This document shows, piece after piece, positions 1-7,334 of a DNA stretch of 64,000 nt (positions are counted from its first letter, which is position 1; every line of letters begins with the position of its first letter). The translations under genes and the position numbers were made by a program. The stretch is from assembly GCF_000420445.1 (NCBI RefSeq), contig NZ_ATUY01000001.1, positions 124,001 through 188,000 of the forward strand. Reading direction: 5' to 3'. This stretch comes from Actinotignum urinale DSM 15805. GTDB taxonomy: Bacteria; Actinomycetota; Actinomycetes; Actinomycetales; Actinomycetaceae. Below the pieces are notes generated by a model, which worked only from the letters and a program-made list of their open reading frames with translations, was not told the origin of the DNA and did no database searches.

Positions 1-226
1 TAAGTGCGCATGGCATGACGAACTGAACAAATCTAGATTTTCATTAATACGAAGAGTCGGTCACCATTCAAGAATGTGGAGTGAAAGAACAAAACTGCGC
101 AACACAAAACACAACAAAAAGAACCGCGCCGATGCGCGTACGCAACATTGCCCTGGGCACATTTCTCGATTTGGCAAGCTGAAGCACGTAGAATATAGGG
201 GATTTTCTTCCGGAAAGGCTAATTTT

Positions 227-1417
227 ATGCTTAAGGGTTCATCCATCGTCGTCGTTCATGGCGCCCGTATTCCAACGGGTTCTTTTGGTGGGTACTACAC
301 CCACATCCCAAACCACGAACTCGGGGCGGTGGCGGCACGTGAAGCGGCCCTGCGCGCAGGTATCGAAATGACCGACGTGGATGAATTCATTGTTGGTTGC
401 GTGGGTCAAACTGCAGGAGATGCTTACATTTCCAGGCGAATCGCGCTGGGTGCCGGCGGGCGGATTTCTTCAACCGCGATGAATGTGAACCGTGTGTGCG
501 GTAGTGGCTTGCAGGCAATTATTACGGGCGCTCAGCAATTAACGTGTGGGCAGCACCGCGTGGTGATGGTTGGCGGGAGCGAGAACATGAGTCGCCAACC
601 CTACATGGATTTTGGGCGACGTTTTGGGGCGCGCATGGGTGGTGGCGAGCTGGTAGATGGCACGCTATCAATGATTTCCGACCCCTTTAATGGCGAGCCG
701 ATGGGGATTACCGCCGAGCGTGTGGCGGAAAAATTTGGGGTAAGCCGTAACGATCAAGACGTTTTTGCCGCGGAAAGCCAACATCGTGCGCAGGCAGCTA
801 TTGGGCGTGGTGATTTCGATAAAGAACGCGTCGCCTTCACGTTACCGTCCAGAAAATGGATGCAGGAACGCACCATTATCGACGACGAATATCCGCGCTC
901 AAATGTCACCGTCGAAAAACTCGCGGCCCTTCGCCCCGCATTCCAGGAAGATGGAACCGTAACAGCCGGTAATTCTTCCGGGATTAACGACGGAGCCGCA
1001 ATGCTGGTGCTCATGCGCCGAGAAGATGCTGAGGCGGCAGGCTTGACTCCCCTGGCGGAACTTGTTGGGAGCGCAACTGTTGGTGTGGAGCCGGAGCTCA
1101 TGGGGTATGCGCCAAAGTTTGCAATAGAAAAAGTTTTGGCAGATAGCGGATTGAGCCTAAACGACATTGGATGGATAGAACTAAATGAGGCTTTTGCGGC
1201 CCAAGCAGTTGCTGTTATCCGGGATGCCGGGCTGAATCCTGACATTGTTAATCCTTTCGGTGGAGCAATTGCGTTAGGGCATCCGGTTGGTGCGAGCGGG
1301 GCAATTATTAGTTTGCGTGCAATTCTTAATCAGCGCGAACGCGGTATTGAACATTCGCTTATTACGCTCTGCATCGGTGGCGGGCAGGGCATTGCGGCTA
1401 TTTTCCGCGCCCTGTAA
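227..1417 (+). CDS. acetyl-CoA acetyltransferase / 3-ketoacyl-CoA thiolase
   Basis: Thiolase family enzyme (396 aa) that condenses two acyl-CoA units or cleaves 3-ketoacyl-CoA in the cytoplasm. The nucleophilic cysteine lies in NRVCGSGLQ (Cys91), the catalytic His in GGAIALGHPVGASG (His352) and the second Cys in CIGGGQG (Cys382), all at the usual family positions. The frame is open up to position 74, but those first residues do not look like thiolase. ATG 227 has a purine-rich Shine-Dalgarno (GGAAAGG) just upstream and gives the family's usual length. Bases 1-226 before it hold no gene or clear promoter that I can support. It stands alone, convergent with the FMN reductase, and a 19-bp hairpin follows it. 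Which acyl chain length it prefers cannot be read from sequence. Confidence 0.93.
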   Translation: MLKGSSIVVVHGARIPTGSFGGYYTHIPNHELGAVAAREAALRAGIEMTDVDEFIVGCVGQTAGDAYISRRIALGAGGRISSTAMNVNRVCGSGLQAIITGAQQLTCGQHRVVMVGGSENMSRQPYMDFGRRFGARMGGGELVDGTLSMISDPFNGEPMGITAERVAEKFGVSRNDQDVFAAESQHRAQAAIGRGDFDKERVAFTLPSRKWMQERTIIDDEYPRSNVTVEKLAALRPAFQEDGTVTAGNSSGINDGAAMLVLMRREDAEAAGLTPLAELVGSATVGVEPELMGYAPKFAIEKVLADSGLSLNDIGWIELNEAFAAQAVAVIRDAGLNPDIVNPFGGAIALGHPVGASGAIISLRAILNQRERGIEHSLITLCIGGGQGIAAIFRAL

Positions 1418-1490
1418 AACGCTTAAGGCTTGTTCTTGCGCTCTGAATAGGCATTGATTTACGAGGGCGTTAACGTAATGCGTGCAGGAT

Positions 1491-1531
1491 TGAATGTGGG
1501 GGCATGTCCGGTGGACATGCCCCCACATTCA
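1491..1531. terminator. 19-bp perfect hairpin between convergent genes
   Basis: A perfect 19-bp inverted repeat (arms 1491-1509 and 1513-1531) with a 3-nt loop lies between the convergent thiolase and FMN reductase genes. Neither strand has a T-tract after the stem, so it would be a U-less, bidirectional terminator or an mRNA 3'-end stabiliser. The perfect pairing is directly visible; the function is inferred from position. Confidence 0.6.
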
Positions 1532-1623
1532 CGGCTCGTGACAATGCAAGCGCCTCAGCTCTCGAAAACTTTGGGCAGACATGCCCACCCGCCACGTGCT
1601 CGCTACTATTTCACGCTACATAA

Positions 1624-2199
1624 TTACTTGCAGCATCCCTCTGCTTTTTCGATGAGCTTGCAGAAACGTGTGACGTAATCTTGAACGAAGTCCTGGGTGC
1701 GTTCAGTGTTGAATGCGCCTTCCTCATCAAGAAGTGTTGGAGATTGGCCGAGGAAAATCTCAGGCTGCCCTGGAATTGTGACATCGAAATAGCTGAGCGC
1801 CAATTTCAGGTTTTTCTGTGAAGAATAGCCACCCATGCGTCCAACAGAATGGCTGACAATGCCAACGACCTTGTTCTTCCAGGCAACATCTGAATTTGGC
1901 TTAGATCCAATATCGATAGCATTCTTCAAGCAGGCAGGAATCGTGCGGTTATTTTCGGGTGTCACGAAGAATACACCGTCAGAAGCCTTAATGGTTTCAC
2001 GGAATTCCGTGTATTCCTTCGGGGTTGCCTTATCGACAGCCGGATCATCGTAATCGAAATCGTACAGAGGCAAATCGCGAATCTCCACAATTGTGGCTTC
2101 ATAGCCTTCTGGGAACATCTTTAGAATGTTCTGAGCGATTTTGCGGGCAATAGAACCGCCGCGCAAACTACCAACTAGAACGGAAATCTTGCGGGTCAT
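1624..2199 (-). CDS. NAD(P)H-dependent FMN reductase family flavoprotein
   Basis: Small cytoplasmic flavodoxin-like oxidoreductase (191 aa) of the NADPH-dependent FMN reductase / chromate-quinone reductase family. The N-terminal phosphate loop SLRGGSIARK, the middle FFVTPENNRTIPACLKNAID segment and the VGRMGGY segment match the flavin-binding loops of the family. ATG 2199 has a good Shine-Dalgarno (AAGGAG, 8 nt upstream). It is a single gene set off on both sides by long perfect hairpins (1491-1531 and 2245-2294). The physiological substrate (free FMN, quinone, azo compound or metal) cannot be told from sequence. Confidence 0.88.
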   Translation of the reverse strand: MTRKISVLVGSLRGGSIARKIAQNILKMFPEGYEATIVEIRDLPLYDFDYDDPAVDKATPKEYTEFRETIKASDGVFFVTPENNRTIPACLKNAIDIGSKPNSDVAWKNKVVGIVSHSVGRMGGYSSQKNLKLALSYFDVTIPGQPEIFLGQSPTLLDEEGAFNTERTQDFVQDYVTRFCKLIEKAEGCCK

Positions 2200-2244
2200 A
2201 AAAACTCCTTATTCTCTGGAACGTTTCAATTGTAAACCCGCTCA

Positions 2245-2294
2245 CAGTGCATTGAAAGGCGCACCTTGGAAAAGGTGCGCCTTTCAATGCACTG
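2245..2294. terminator. 23-bp perfect hairpin downstream of the UPF0210 gene
   Basis: Perfect 23-bp inverted repeat (arms 2245-2267 and 2272-2294) with a 4-nt loop (GGAA on the plus strand), between the end of the UPF0210 gene and the start of the FMN reductase gene. There is no T-tract. It is probably the terminator of the ACT-UPF0210 operon, in the same style as the hairpin at 1491-1531. Confidence 0.6.
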
Positions 2295-2381
2295 GACAGC
2301 TTAATGCCCGCCTAAGTTATGTTCACATTCGCCTTAGCACTCAGCTCGGGCCAGATGCCCAAAGTCGTCAGGGAAAAATGT

Positions 2382-3776
2382 TCAGTTTTTGAAGGCGTGG
2401 ACTGGCGCTGGAATATGCCCTCCGCGCGAGGCAAAGACTTCACTCGAATACGGGCTAACCGGCATAATGGGTGCCTTACCTAGCAAACCACCGAAATCGA
2501 CGCTATCGCCTTCTTTCAAACCGATTGCCGGAATGACGCGCACCGCCGTCGTCTTGGAATTCATCATTCCAATAGCAGCCTCATCGGCAATCATGCCGGC
2601 AAGAGTCGTAGCCGGAGTATCTCCCGGAACAGCAACCATGTCGAGTCCAACCGAACAAATTGCCGTCATCGCCTCAAGTTTCGCCAAACTAATTGCGCCC
2701 ATCTCGGCAGCTTCAATCATTCCCTCATCTTCGGATACCGGAATGAAGGAGCCGGACAGCCCGCCCACCTGAGAGCACGCCATCAGCCCGCCCTTTTTCA
2801 CGGCATCATTCAGGAGCGCCAAAGCTGCCGTCGTGCCATGAGCACCTACTCGCTCCAGCCCCATCGCTTCAAGAGCGCGGGCAACAGAATCGCCAACCGC
2901 AGGCGTGGGCGCCAAGGATAGGTCAACCACTCCGAAGGGAACACCAAGGCGTGTGGCCGCCAACTGCCCCACTAGTTCGCCCATGCGCGTCACTTTAAAC
3001 GCAGCTTTTTTAATGGCTTCCGCAACCTCGTTAAAGGGCTCACCCTCGGTTTTCTTAATGGTTCGTGTAATAACCCCTGGGCCGGACACACCAACAGAAA
3101 CAACCACATCGGGCATTTCAACACCGTGGAACGCGCCCGCCATAAAGGGATTATCGCCCACAGCATTCGCGAAAACGACAAGCCTTCCGGCATTCATGCC
3201 GTGTTTCTCTGATTTTTCAGCGGTTTCACGGATAATTTCACCCATGCGTGAAACAGCGCTCATATTCATGCCGTTACGCGAAGAGGCAATGTTAACGGAA
3301 GAACACAGGAACTGCGTTTCTGCTAAAGCTGAAGGGATAGAGTTAATGAGCGCAATATCCCCGCTGGCAGCTCCCTTATCCACAAGCGCACTGAAACCTC
3401 CCAGGAAATCAATGCCGAGTTCCCGGGCAACACCGTCGAGCATAACCGCCCATTCGGTGAGGTCCGTTTCTCGCGCACCTGCAGCTACGAGCGCTATAGG
3501 CGTTACGGAAACTCGCTTGTTAATAATGGGAATACCCAGCTCATTTTCAATACCTTCACACGTTTCGACGAGACGCCCCGCATGATGCACGATTTTTTCG
3601 CGAACGCGACGGCGCGCAATTTCTCCGTCACTATCCGCGCAGTCAAGAAGAGAAATACCCATCGTGACGGTACGGATATCGAGAAGGTCTTCATTAATCA
3701 TGGAAATGGTTTCCATGATGTTTTGAGCGGTTGAATCCATAGAGGACGTGTTTATTGAGGCGAAAGGAGTCGGCAT
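2382..3776 (-). CDS. PFL-like family protein (UPF0210/DUF711)
   Basis: Full-length UPF0210 protein (464 aa) with the family signatures [15 protein letters not shown] near the N-terminus, [54 protein letters not shown]-type (here [13 protein letters not shown]) and the C-terminal [14 protein letters not shown]. The family resembles pyruvate formate-lyase in fold, but its reaction is not established. ATG 3776 is preferred because AGGTGG lies 6 nt upstream. A GTG at 3785 directly after the upstream stop and an internal ATG at 3740, closer to the family's usual N-terminus, are alternatives. It is transcribed right after the ACT-domain gene, the standard conserved pair, suggesting that the ACT protein senses a small ligand for it. 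Confidence 0.9.
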   Translation of the reverse strand: MPTPFASINTSSMDSTAQNIMETISMINEDLLDIRTVTMGISLLDCADSDGEIARRRVREKIVHHAGRLVETCEGIENELGIPIINKRVSVTPIALVAAGARETDLTEWAVMLDGVARELGIDFLGGFSALVDKGAASGDIALINSIPSALAETQFLCSSVNIASSRNGMNMSAVSRMGEIIRETAEKSEKHGMNAGRLVVFANAVGDNPFMAGAFHGVEMPDVVVSVGVSGPGVITRTIKKTEGEPFNEVAEAIKKAAFKVTRMGELVGQLAATRLGVPFGVVDLSLAPTPAVGDSVARALEAMGLERVGAHGTTAALALLNDAVKKGGLMACSQVGGLSGSFIPVSEDEGMIEAAEMGAISLAKLEAMTAICSVGLDMVAVPGDTPATTLAGMIADEAAIGMMNSKTTAVRVIPAIGLKEGDSVDFGGLLGKAPIMPVSPYSSEVFASRGGHIPAPVHAFKN

Positions 3777-3785
3777 AACACCCAC

Positions 3786-4052
3786 CTAAATTCGGTGCAT
3801 GGCATGGAAGATGGCTGCTGACTGGACGCGAATATCCAGAGCTTCCTTTTCTCCCAGTTCCGCCATAGCATCCTTGAATGTGGCAAAGTTTGTTTCTTCA
3901 CGCAAAGATAGGTGAAGAATCATGGTGAAATATTCACCCATCAACGTTTGAGAAATATTTGTAATATTGGCGTGTTCGCGTGCAAGAGACGCGGACACTG
4001 CTGCCACGATTCCTGTTCGATCCAGGCCGGTTACCGTCATAATTGCTTCCAT
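3786..4052 (-). CDS. ACT domain-containing protein (UPF0237)
   Basis: Single ACT-domain protein (88 aa) of the UPF0237 group, related to the N-terminal half of GcvR. It begins MEAIMTVTGLDRTGIVAAVS, the expected first beta strand and ligand-binding turn, and ends with the family's IQSAAIF-like segment (VQSAAIFHAMHRI). ACT domains usually bind amino acids and regulate a partner. Here the partner is almost certainly the UPF0210 protein encoded immediately downstream with a gap of about 9 nt. The ligand is unknown. Confidence 0.9.
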   Translation of the reverse strand: MEAIMTVTGLDRTGIVAAVSASLAREHANITNISQTLMGEYFTMILHLSLREETNFATFKDAMAELGEKEALDIRVQSAAIFHAMHRI

Positions 4053-4133
4053 GCGCCTATCTTCCCAGGTTGATGGCGTTTGGGCTAGTTTTTTTGAGCG
4101 TCATGGCCTGTTGTGTGGTAAATATCGCGCTAA

Positions 4134-4901
4134 CTACTTCTTCAACTCTTCCATCACTGGCGCGAAGCTGCTGTCGCTAATATTGCTGTAGGCGTTGCCA
4201 TCAATCATGACTGCAGGAATGTACTTGAATCCATCCGCAAGGAACTGTTCACGTGTTTGCATCAGAAGTTTCTTGTAAACATCATTTTGAATCATTGTTT
4301 GCATGTTTGCAAATTTATCTGGGGCAATGCCGGCTTTATCCGCCGCTGTTTTAATAACGGCTACATCGGGTTCCGTGCGCTTTTCGGCGGTAACTTTTGG
4401 TGCCGATTCGCCATACAATGCGTGCTGGAATGCGACGAATTTATCGGGTTCGTGAGCCGCCACCCAGTAGAGCGCTTGAAGGGATTGGGTGGAGAACTTA
4501 ATATCCTGGAAACGATAGTTCGGGTGGTAAACAAGCGTAATTTTTCCGGCTTTGGCTAAATCTTCAAGTTCTTTACCGTATTGTGTCTCGAACTTGATGC
4601 AGAAGGGGCAGTAGGGATCAGAGAATACGCGAACAACTTTCGCACCCTCGTTCTTCGTGCCAGCACGCAAGTCCTTACCCAGGGAAATACCTCCAAATTC
4701 ATCTACGTTGGCAGGCATTGGTTCCGTAATTTTATCTTTCGCTAAGGTGCGAGGTGTCACAACTGCTTTTTCTGGCTTCGCGCTAGCAGATGCACTGCTT
4801 GAGGTAGAAGGTGATGTTGATTTTGCGTCCGGCACGGTTGAGGTGCAGGCAGTAAATAACGTGGCAGTAGCCAGTGAAGCAATGATGAGGCGCTTACGCA
4901 T
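4134..4901 (-). CDS. DsbA-like thioredoxin-fold lipoprotein
   Basis: Secreted, lipid-anchored thiol oxidoreductase (255 aa). It has a signal peptide with a near-consensus lipobox (FTAC, Cys19), then a Ser/Ala/Thr-rich linker to about residue 48, then a DsbA/thioredoxin-like domain with the redox motif CPFC (Cys98-Cys101) and a cis-Pro segment (FKYIPAVMIDG). In Actinobacteria such proteins form or shuffle disulfides in exported proteins. No DsbB/VKOR partner is in the window. ATG 4901 has an AAGG about 10 nt upstream, and an AT-rich promoter-like stretch precedes it. LspA, encoded at about 32.6 kb, would process it. Confidence 0.85.
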   Translation of the reverse strand: MRKRLIIASLATATLFTACTSTVPDAKSTSPSTSSSASASAKPEKAVVTPRTLAKDKITEPMPANVDEFGGISLGKDLRAGTKNEGAKVVRVFSDPYCPFCIKFETQYGKELEDLAKAGKITLVYHPNYRFQDIKFSTQSLQALYWVAAHEPDKFVAFQHALYGESAPKVTAEKRTEPDVAVIKTAADKAGIAPDKFANMQTMIQNDVYKKLLMQTREQFLADGFKYIPAVMIDGNAYSNISDSSFAPVMEELKK

Positions 4902-5083
4902 AATGGAACCTTCCAGTAGATGTACATTCGCATACTATCATTGAGTATTTTATATTTGCTCATGGCGTTTATTAACTCCCGCGTGTCGCTTTGTTGAGCT
5001 TGCCACACATATCCAATCAAGTAGCTTTTAGCATTACCGATTCCTCCCCTTTTACCTGCACGAGAATAACGACGAAATTATCT

Positions 5084-6385
5084 TCACGCCTTCACAATCG
5101 CCAGCTCCTCCCAATGCGTTGTGGCACGATTCGATAGCATCTCGCGCTTCATTTGCCACCTGGGAGGTTGTTTCATACCGCCCAATCCCAAACCAACAGA
5201 GCCTTCTCCCACATGGTGATTAACGTCGTCGATAATTTTTCCAAGACGTTGGCTTGCCTGGGTGGCTTGAAACGGGTCAAGGACGGGAACACTCCCGCGT
5301 GGCCGAATATCGTAAAGGGCAACTCCCGCGCGAACAAGTGGAATGCCGGGCTTGTATCGCGGAAAAAGGAGTGAGCGGGCCGCCCGATACACTTCGACGG
5401 GACTATCCGTGCGTACGCTTAAATCGCATCCTGCCTGGATTCTCACAAAAGGTTCCTTATACCAGGCACTTGAGGCAAAAGCCCACACGCTTCCCGCATC
5501 TAAGCCTTGACGACGAAGCCGCGTGGTCACCTTTTGCGAATATATGCTTAATACCTGTTCAAGTTCACGCATTGTTTGTATCGGCGAGGAAAAAGAACGT
5601 GAAAACATGACTTGCCCCTGACGGGTGGCATCCCTATCGTCGATCTCAATACACGGGTATCCCCGAAGCTCTAAAATCATTCGAGCCATGTTGACGTTAA
5701 ATTTTTTCCGCATTATCTCGGGAGGAAGATCGCGTAACTGGCGGGCGTTATCAATTCCCAGGGTGCGTAAGCGTGCACCCCATTTCCTCCCCACTCCCCA
5801 TAGGTCACCTACGGGAACATTACTAAGAATCGTGTCCATCTGGGCGCGCGAACGCCCATCAAAACTTGCAACTCCTTCCAAAAATGGAATATTTTTCGCA
5901 CTTTTACTTGCAATTTTTGCCAGCGTTTTTGTGGGCGCAATCCCTATGCTGACGGGAATCCCAATCGTTTGAGCAATGGTTTCCCGAATCTTACGCGCAA
6001 CACTAATAATGGAATGAGGTGTGCCGGACAGCGTACAGAAGGCTTCGTCAATGGAATACACGTCGACCCGTGCACAAAATTCACGCAACGTGTCCATAAT
6101 CCGTCCAGAAATTGATCCGTACAGTTCATAGTTAGAACTTTTTGCGACGATACCCTTCGCCTCAGCAAGCTCCTTTATCTCAAACCACGGCGTTCCCATA
6201 GCGACACCCAGCCGTTTAGCCTCCCGGGAGCGCGCGATAACGCATCCGTCGTTATTTGATAGGACGACGATGGGGCGCCCGCGTAATTCCGGGTGAAAAA
6301 TACGCTCGCAGGCTGCGAAACACGAATCCACGTCGATAAGGAGCGTTCTCCTAACCGTCGCTGATATGGAAACTAGCTCCGCCAT
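5084..6385 (-). CDS. umuC: Y-family error-prone DNA polymerase V catalytic subunit
   Basis: UmuC-type translesion polymerase (433 aa). The metal-binding carboxylates are in LLIDVDSCFAACER (Asp18) and VYSIDEAF (Asp113-Glu114). VLSNNDGCVIARS is the UmuC version of the fingers loop, and the helix-hairpin-helix region is around GDLWGVGRKWGARL. The little-finger domain and a C-terminal tail follow. ATG 6385 with GAGGTG 5 nt upstream is chosen over GTG 6391. It lies about 50 nt downstream of umuD in the same SOS operon. With UmuD' it would copy past DNA lesions at the cost of mutation. A second Y-family polymerase, DinB, is at 52.8 kb. UmuDC on an actinobacterial chromosome is less usual than ImuB-DnaE2. 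Confidence 0.9.
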   Translation of the reverse strand: MAELVSISATVRRTLLIDVDSCFAACERIFHPELRGRPIVVLSNNDGCVIARSREAKRLGVAMGTPWFEIKELAEAKGIVAKSSNYELYGSISGRIMDTLREFCARVDVYSIDEAFCTLSGTPHSIISVARKIRETIAQTIGIPVSIGIAPTKTLAKIASKSAKNIPFLEGVASFDGRSRAQMDTILSNVPVGDLWGVGRKWGARLRTLGIDNARQLRDLPPEIMRKKFNVNMARMILELRGYPCIEIDDRDATRQGQVMFSRSFSSPIQTMRELEQVLSIYSQKVTTRLRRQGLDAGSVWAFASSAWYKEPFVRIQAGCDLSVRTDSPVEVYRAARSLLFPRYKPGIPLVRAGVALYDIRPRGSVPVLDPFQATQASQRLGKIIDDVNHHVGEGSVGLGLGGMKQPPRWQMKREMLSNRATTHWEELAIVKA

Positions 6386-6437
6386 TCCCACCTCTTCGCT
6401 TCAACTTTTACGAAAAAACTACTTCATGCACATACTT

Positions 6438-6869
6438 CTAACGATGCACCCTGCGCAAACATGTGGTGACAACTCCCCATATATCAAGTTCGTGCGGATA
6501 GATAACGGGGTATGAGGGATTCTCTGGGTGAAGTTCTGGCCCCGCCTGCGTAACCCGGAGCCGTTTTATTGTCAATTCTTGATCAGCAACAGCAATAACA
6601 ACATCGCCATCTTTAGGAGTTAACGACCGATCAACAAGGACTTCATCACCATCCCAAATTCCTGCACCCATCATAGAATCTCCGGCAATACGAACAACAT
6701 ACGTTGCCGGACGATTGTGAATAAGATGCTGGTTGAGATCAATATCGCCATCAAAATAATCTTGGGCAGGCGAAGGGAAACCCGCTGGAACACAATCGCA
6801 CGCCGTGGGAAGCAAGAGCGGTGGCGTAAGTAAAGCGACGCTTTGAACACCAACAACTTTATCGAACAC
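6438..6869 (-). CDS. umuD: UmuD-like S24 family self-cleaving SOS protein
   Basis: LexA/UmuD-type serine-lysine autoprotease (143 aa with the start chosen). The cleavage site is CVPAGFPSPAQDYF (Ala29-Gly30), the nucleophile is in IAGDSMM (Ser65) and the general base in LTIKRLR (Lys102). Each is exactly five residues further on than in E. coli UmuD (24-25, 60, 97). The frame is open to a TTG at 6905, but that codon forms part of the -35 box of the SOS promoter. GTG 6869 falls at the predicted transcription start, so I infer a leaderless message. RecA-stimulated cleavage would give UmuD', the partner of UmuC encoded just downstream. Confidence 0.87.
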   Translation of the reverse strand: MFDKVVGVQSVALLTPPLLLPTACDCVPAGFPSPAQDYFDGDIDLNQHLIHNRPATYVVRIAGDSMMGAGIWDGDEVLVDRSLTPKDGDVVIAVADQELTIKRLRVTQAGPELHPENPSYPVIYPHELDIWGVVTTCLRRVHR

Positions 6870-6905
6870 ATGTTCGATTATCTCACGTCCTCGCCCCTCG
6901 TGCAA
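6862..6905 (-). promoter_or_regulatory. SOS promoter with LexA box for umuDC
   Basis: Read on the minus strand: -35 TTGCAC (6905-6900), a 17-bp spacer, -10 GATAAT (6882-6877), then directly a LexA box in the GAAC-N4-GTTC form (6862-6877, near-palindromic TCGAACATGTGTTCGA). The transcription start would fall inside the LexA box, at or next to the GTG start codon of umuD. LexA bound here would block both RNA polymerase and the start site. The same box type occurs four times at lexA. Confidence 0.8.
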
Positions 6906-7334
6906 ATGTATATCTACAGCACCTCAAGACCGCGCACGCTCCGCCCCCGCCCAACATTCCGCCCAGGGGCAAAAAATCATACCGAAACCATCCAGCCCGC
7001 AAACCCATCATCCCAAGAATCAGGGCTCATCAATAAAGTAACGGGAGACGCGACAGGCGTTCCGCAGAACATATAAAACGTGTTATTTTTTCCGAGAGAC
7101 TCTCCGCAGTTCATGCACATCATGATTATTACTCTATTTTAAACGCTCTTCACATTGAAGCGTGCAGGTCGTGAAACTCCACGCCATACCACAGCTTTCA
7201 TCCCAATCACCCAAGCTTGGCGACACTAAGCCACACCACATCTTCCACCTCATACATAAATAGAAGCAAACACGGGGACTCACTATACGCGTGCATTTTC
7301 GGGAAATTTCCACAAATCCCGCTAAAATGTATCC
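6906..7334. other. 429-bp divergent intergenic region, no gene seen
   Basis: This spacer lies between the divergent umuD promoter and the large membrane protein gene. It is C/A-rich near umuD and AT-rich further on, and I see no conserved ORF, RNA gene or long inverted repeat. The only clear signal is the -10 box at 7323-7328 at its right end. Confidence 0.5.
7323..7328 (+). promoter_or_regulatory. -10 box of a probable leaderless gene
   Basis: TAAAAT stands 6 nt before the ATG at 7335, and there is no Shine-Dalgarno. The expected transcription start is therefore the A of the start codon. No convincing -35 box was found. Confidence 0.5.

Noticed and set aside
74-226. N-terminal extension of the thiolase
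   Set aside because: Residues are basic/polar and unlike any thiolase; ATG 227 with a ribosome site gives the family length.
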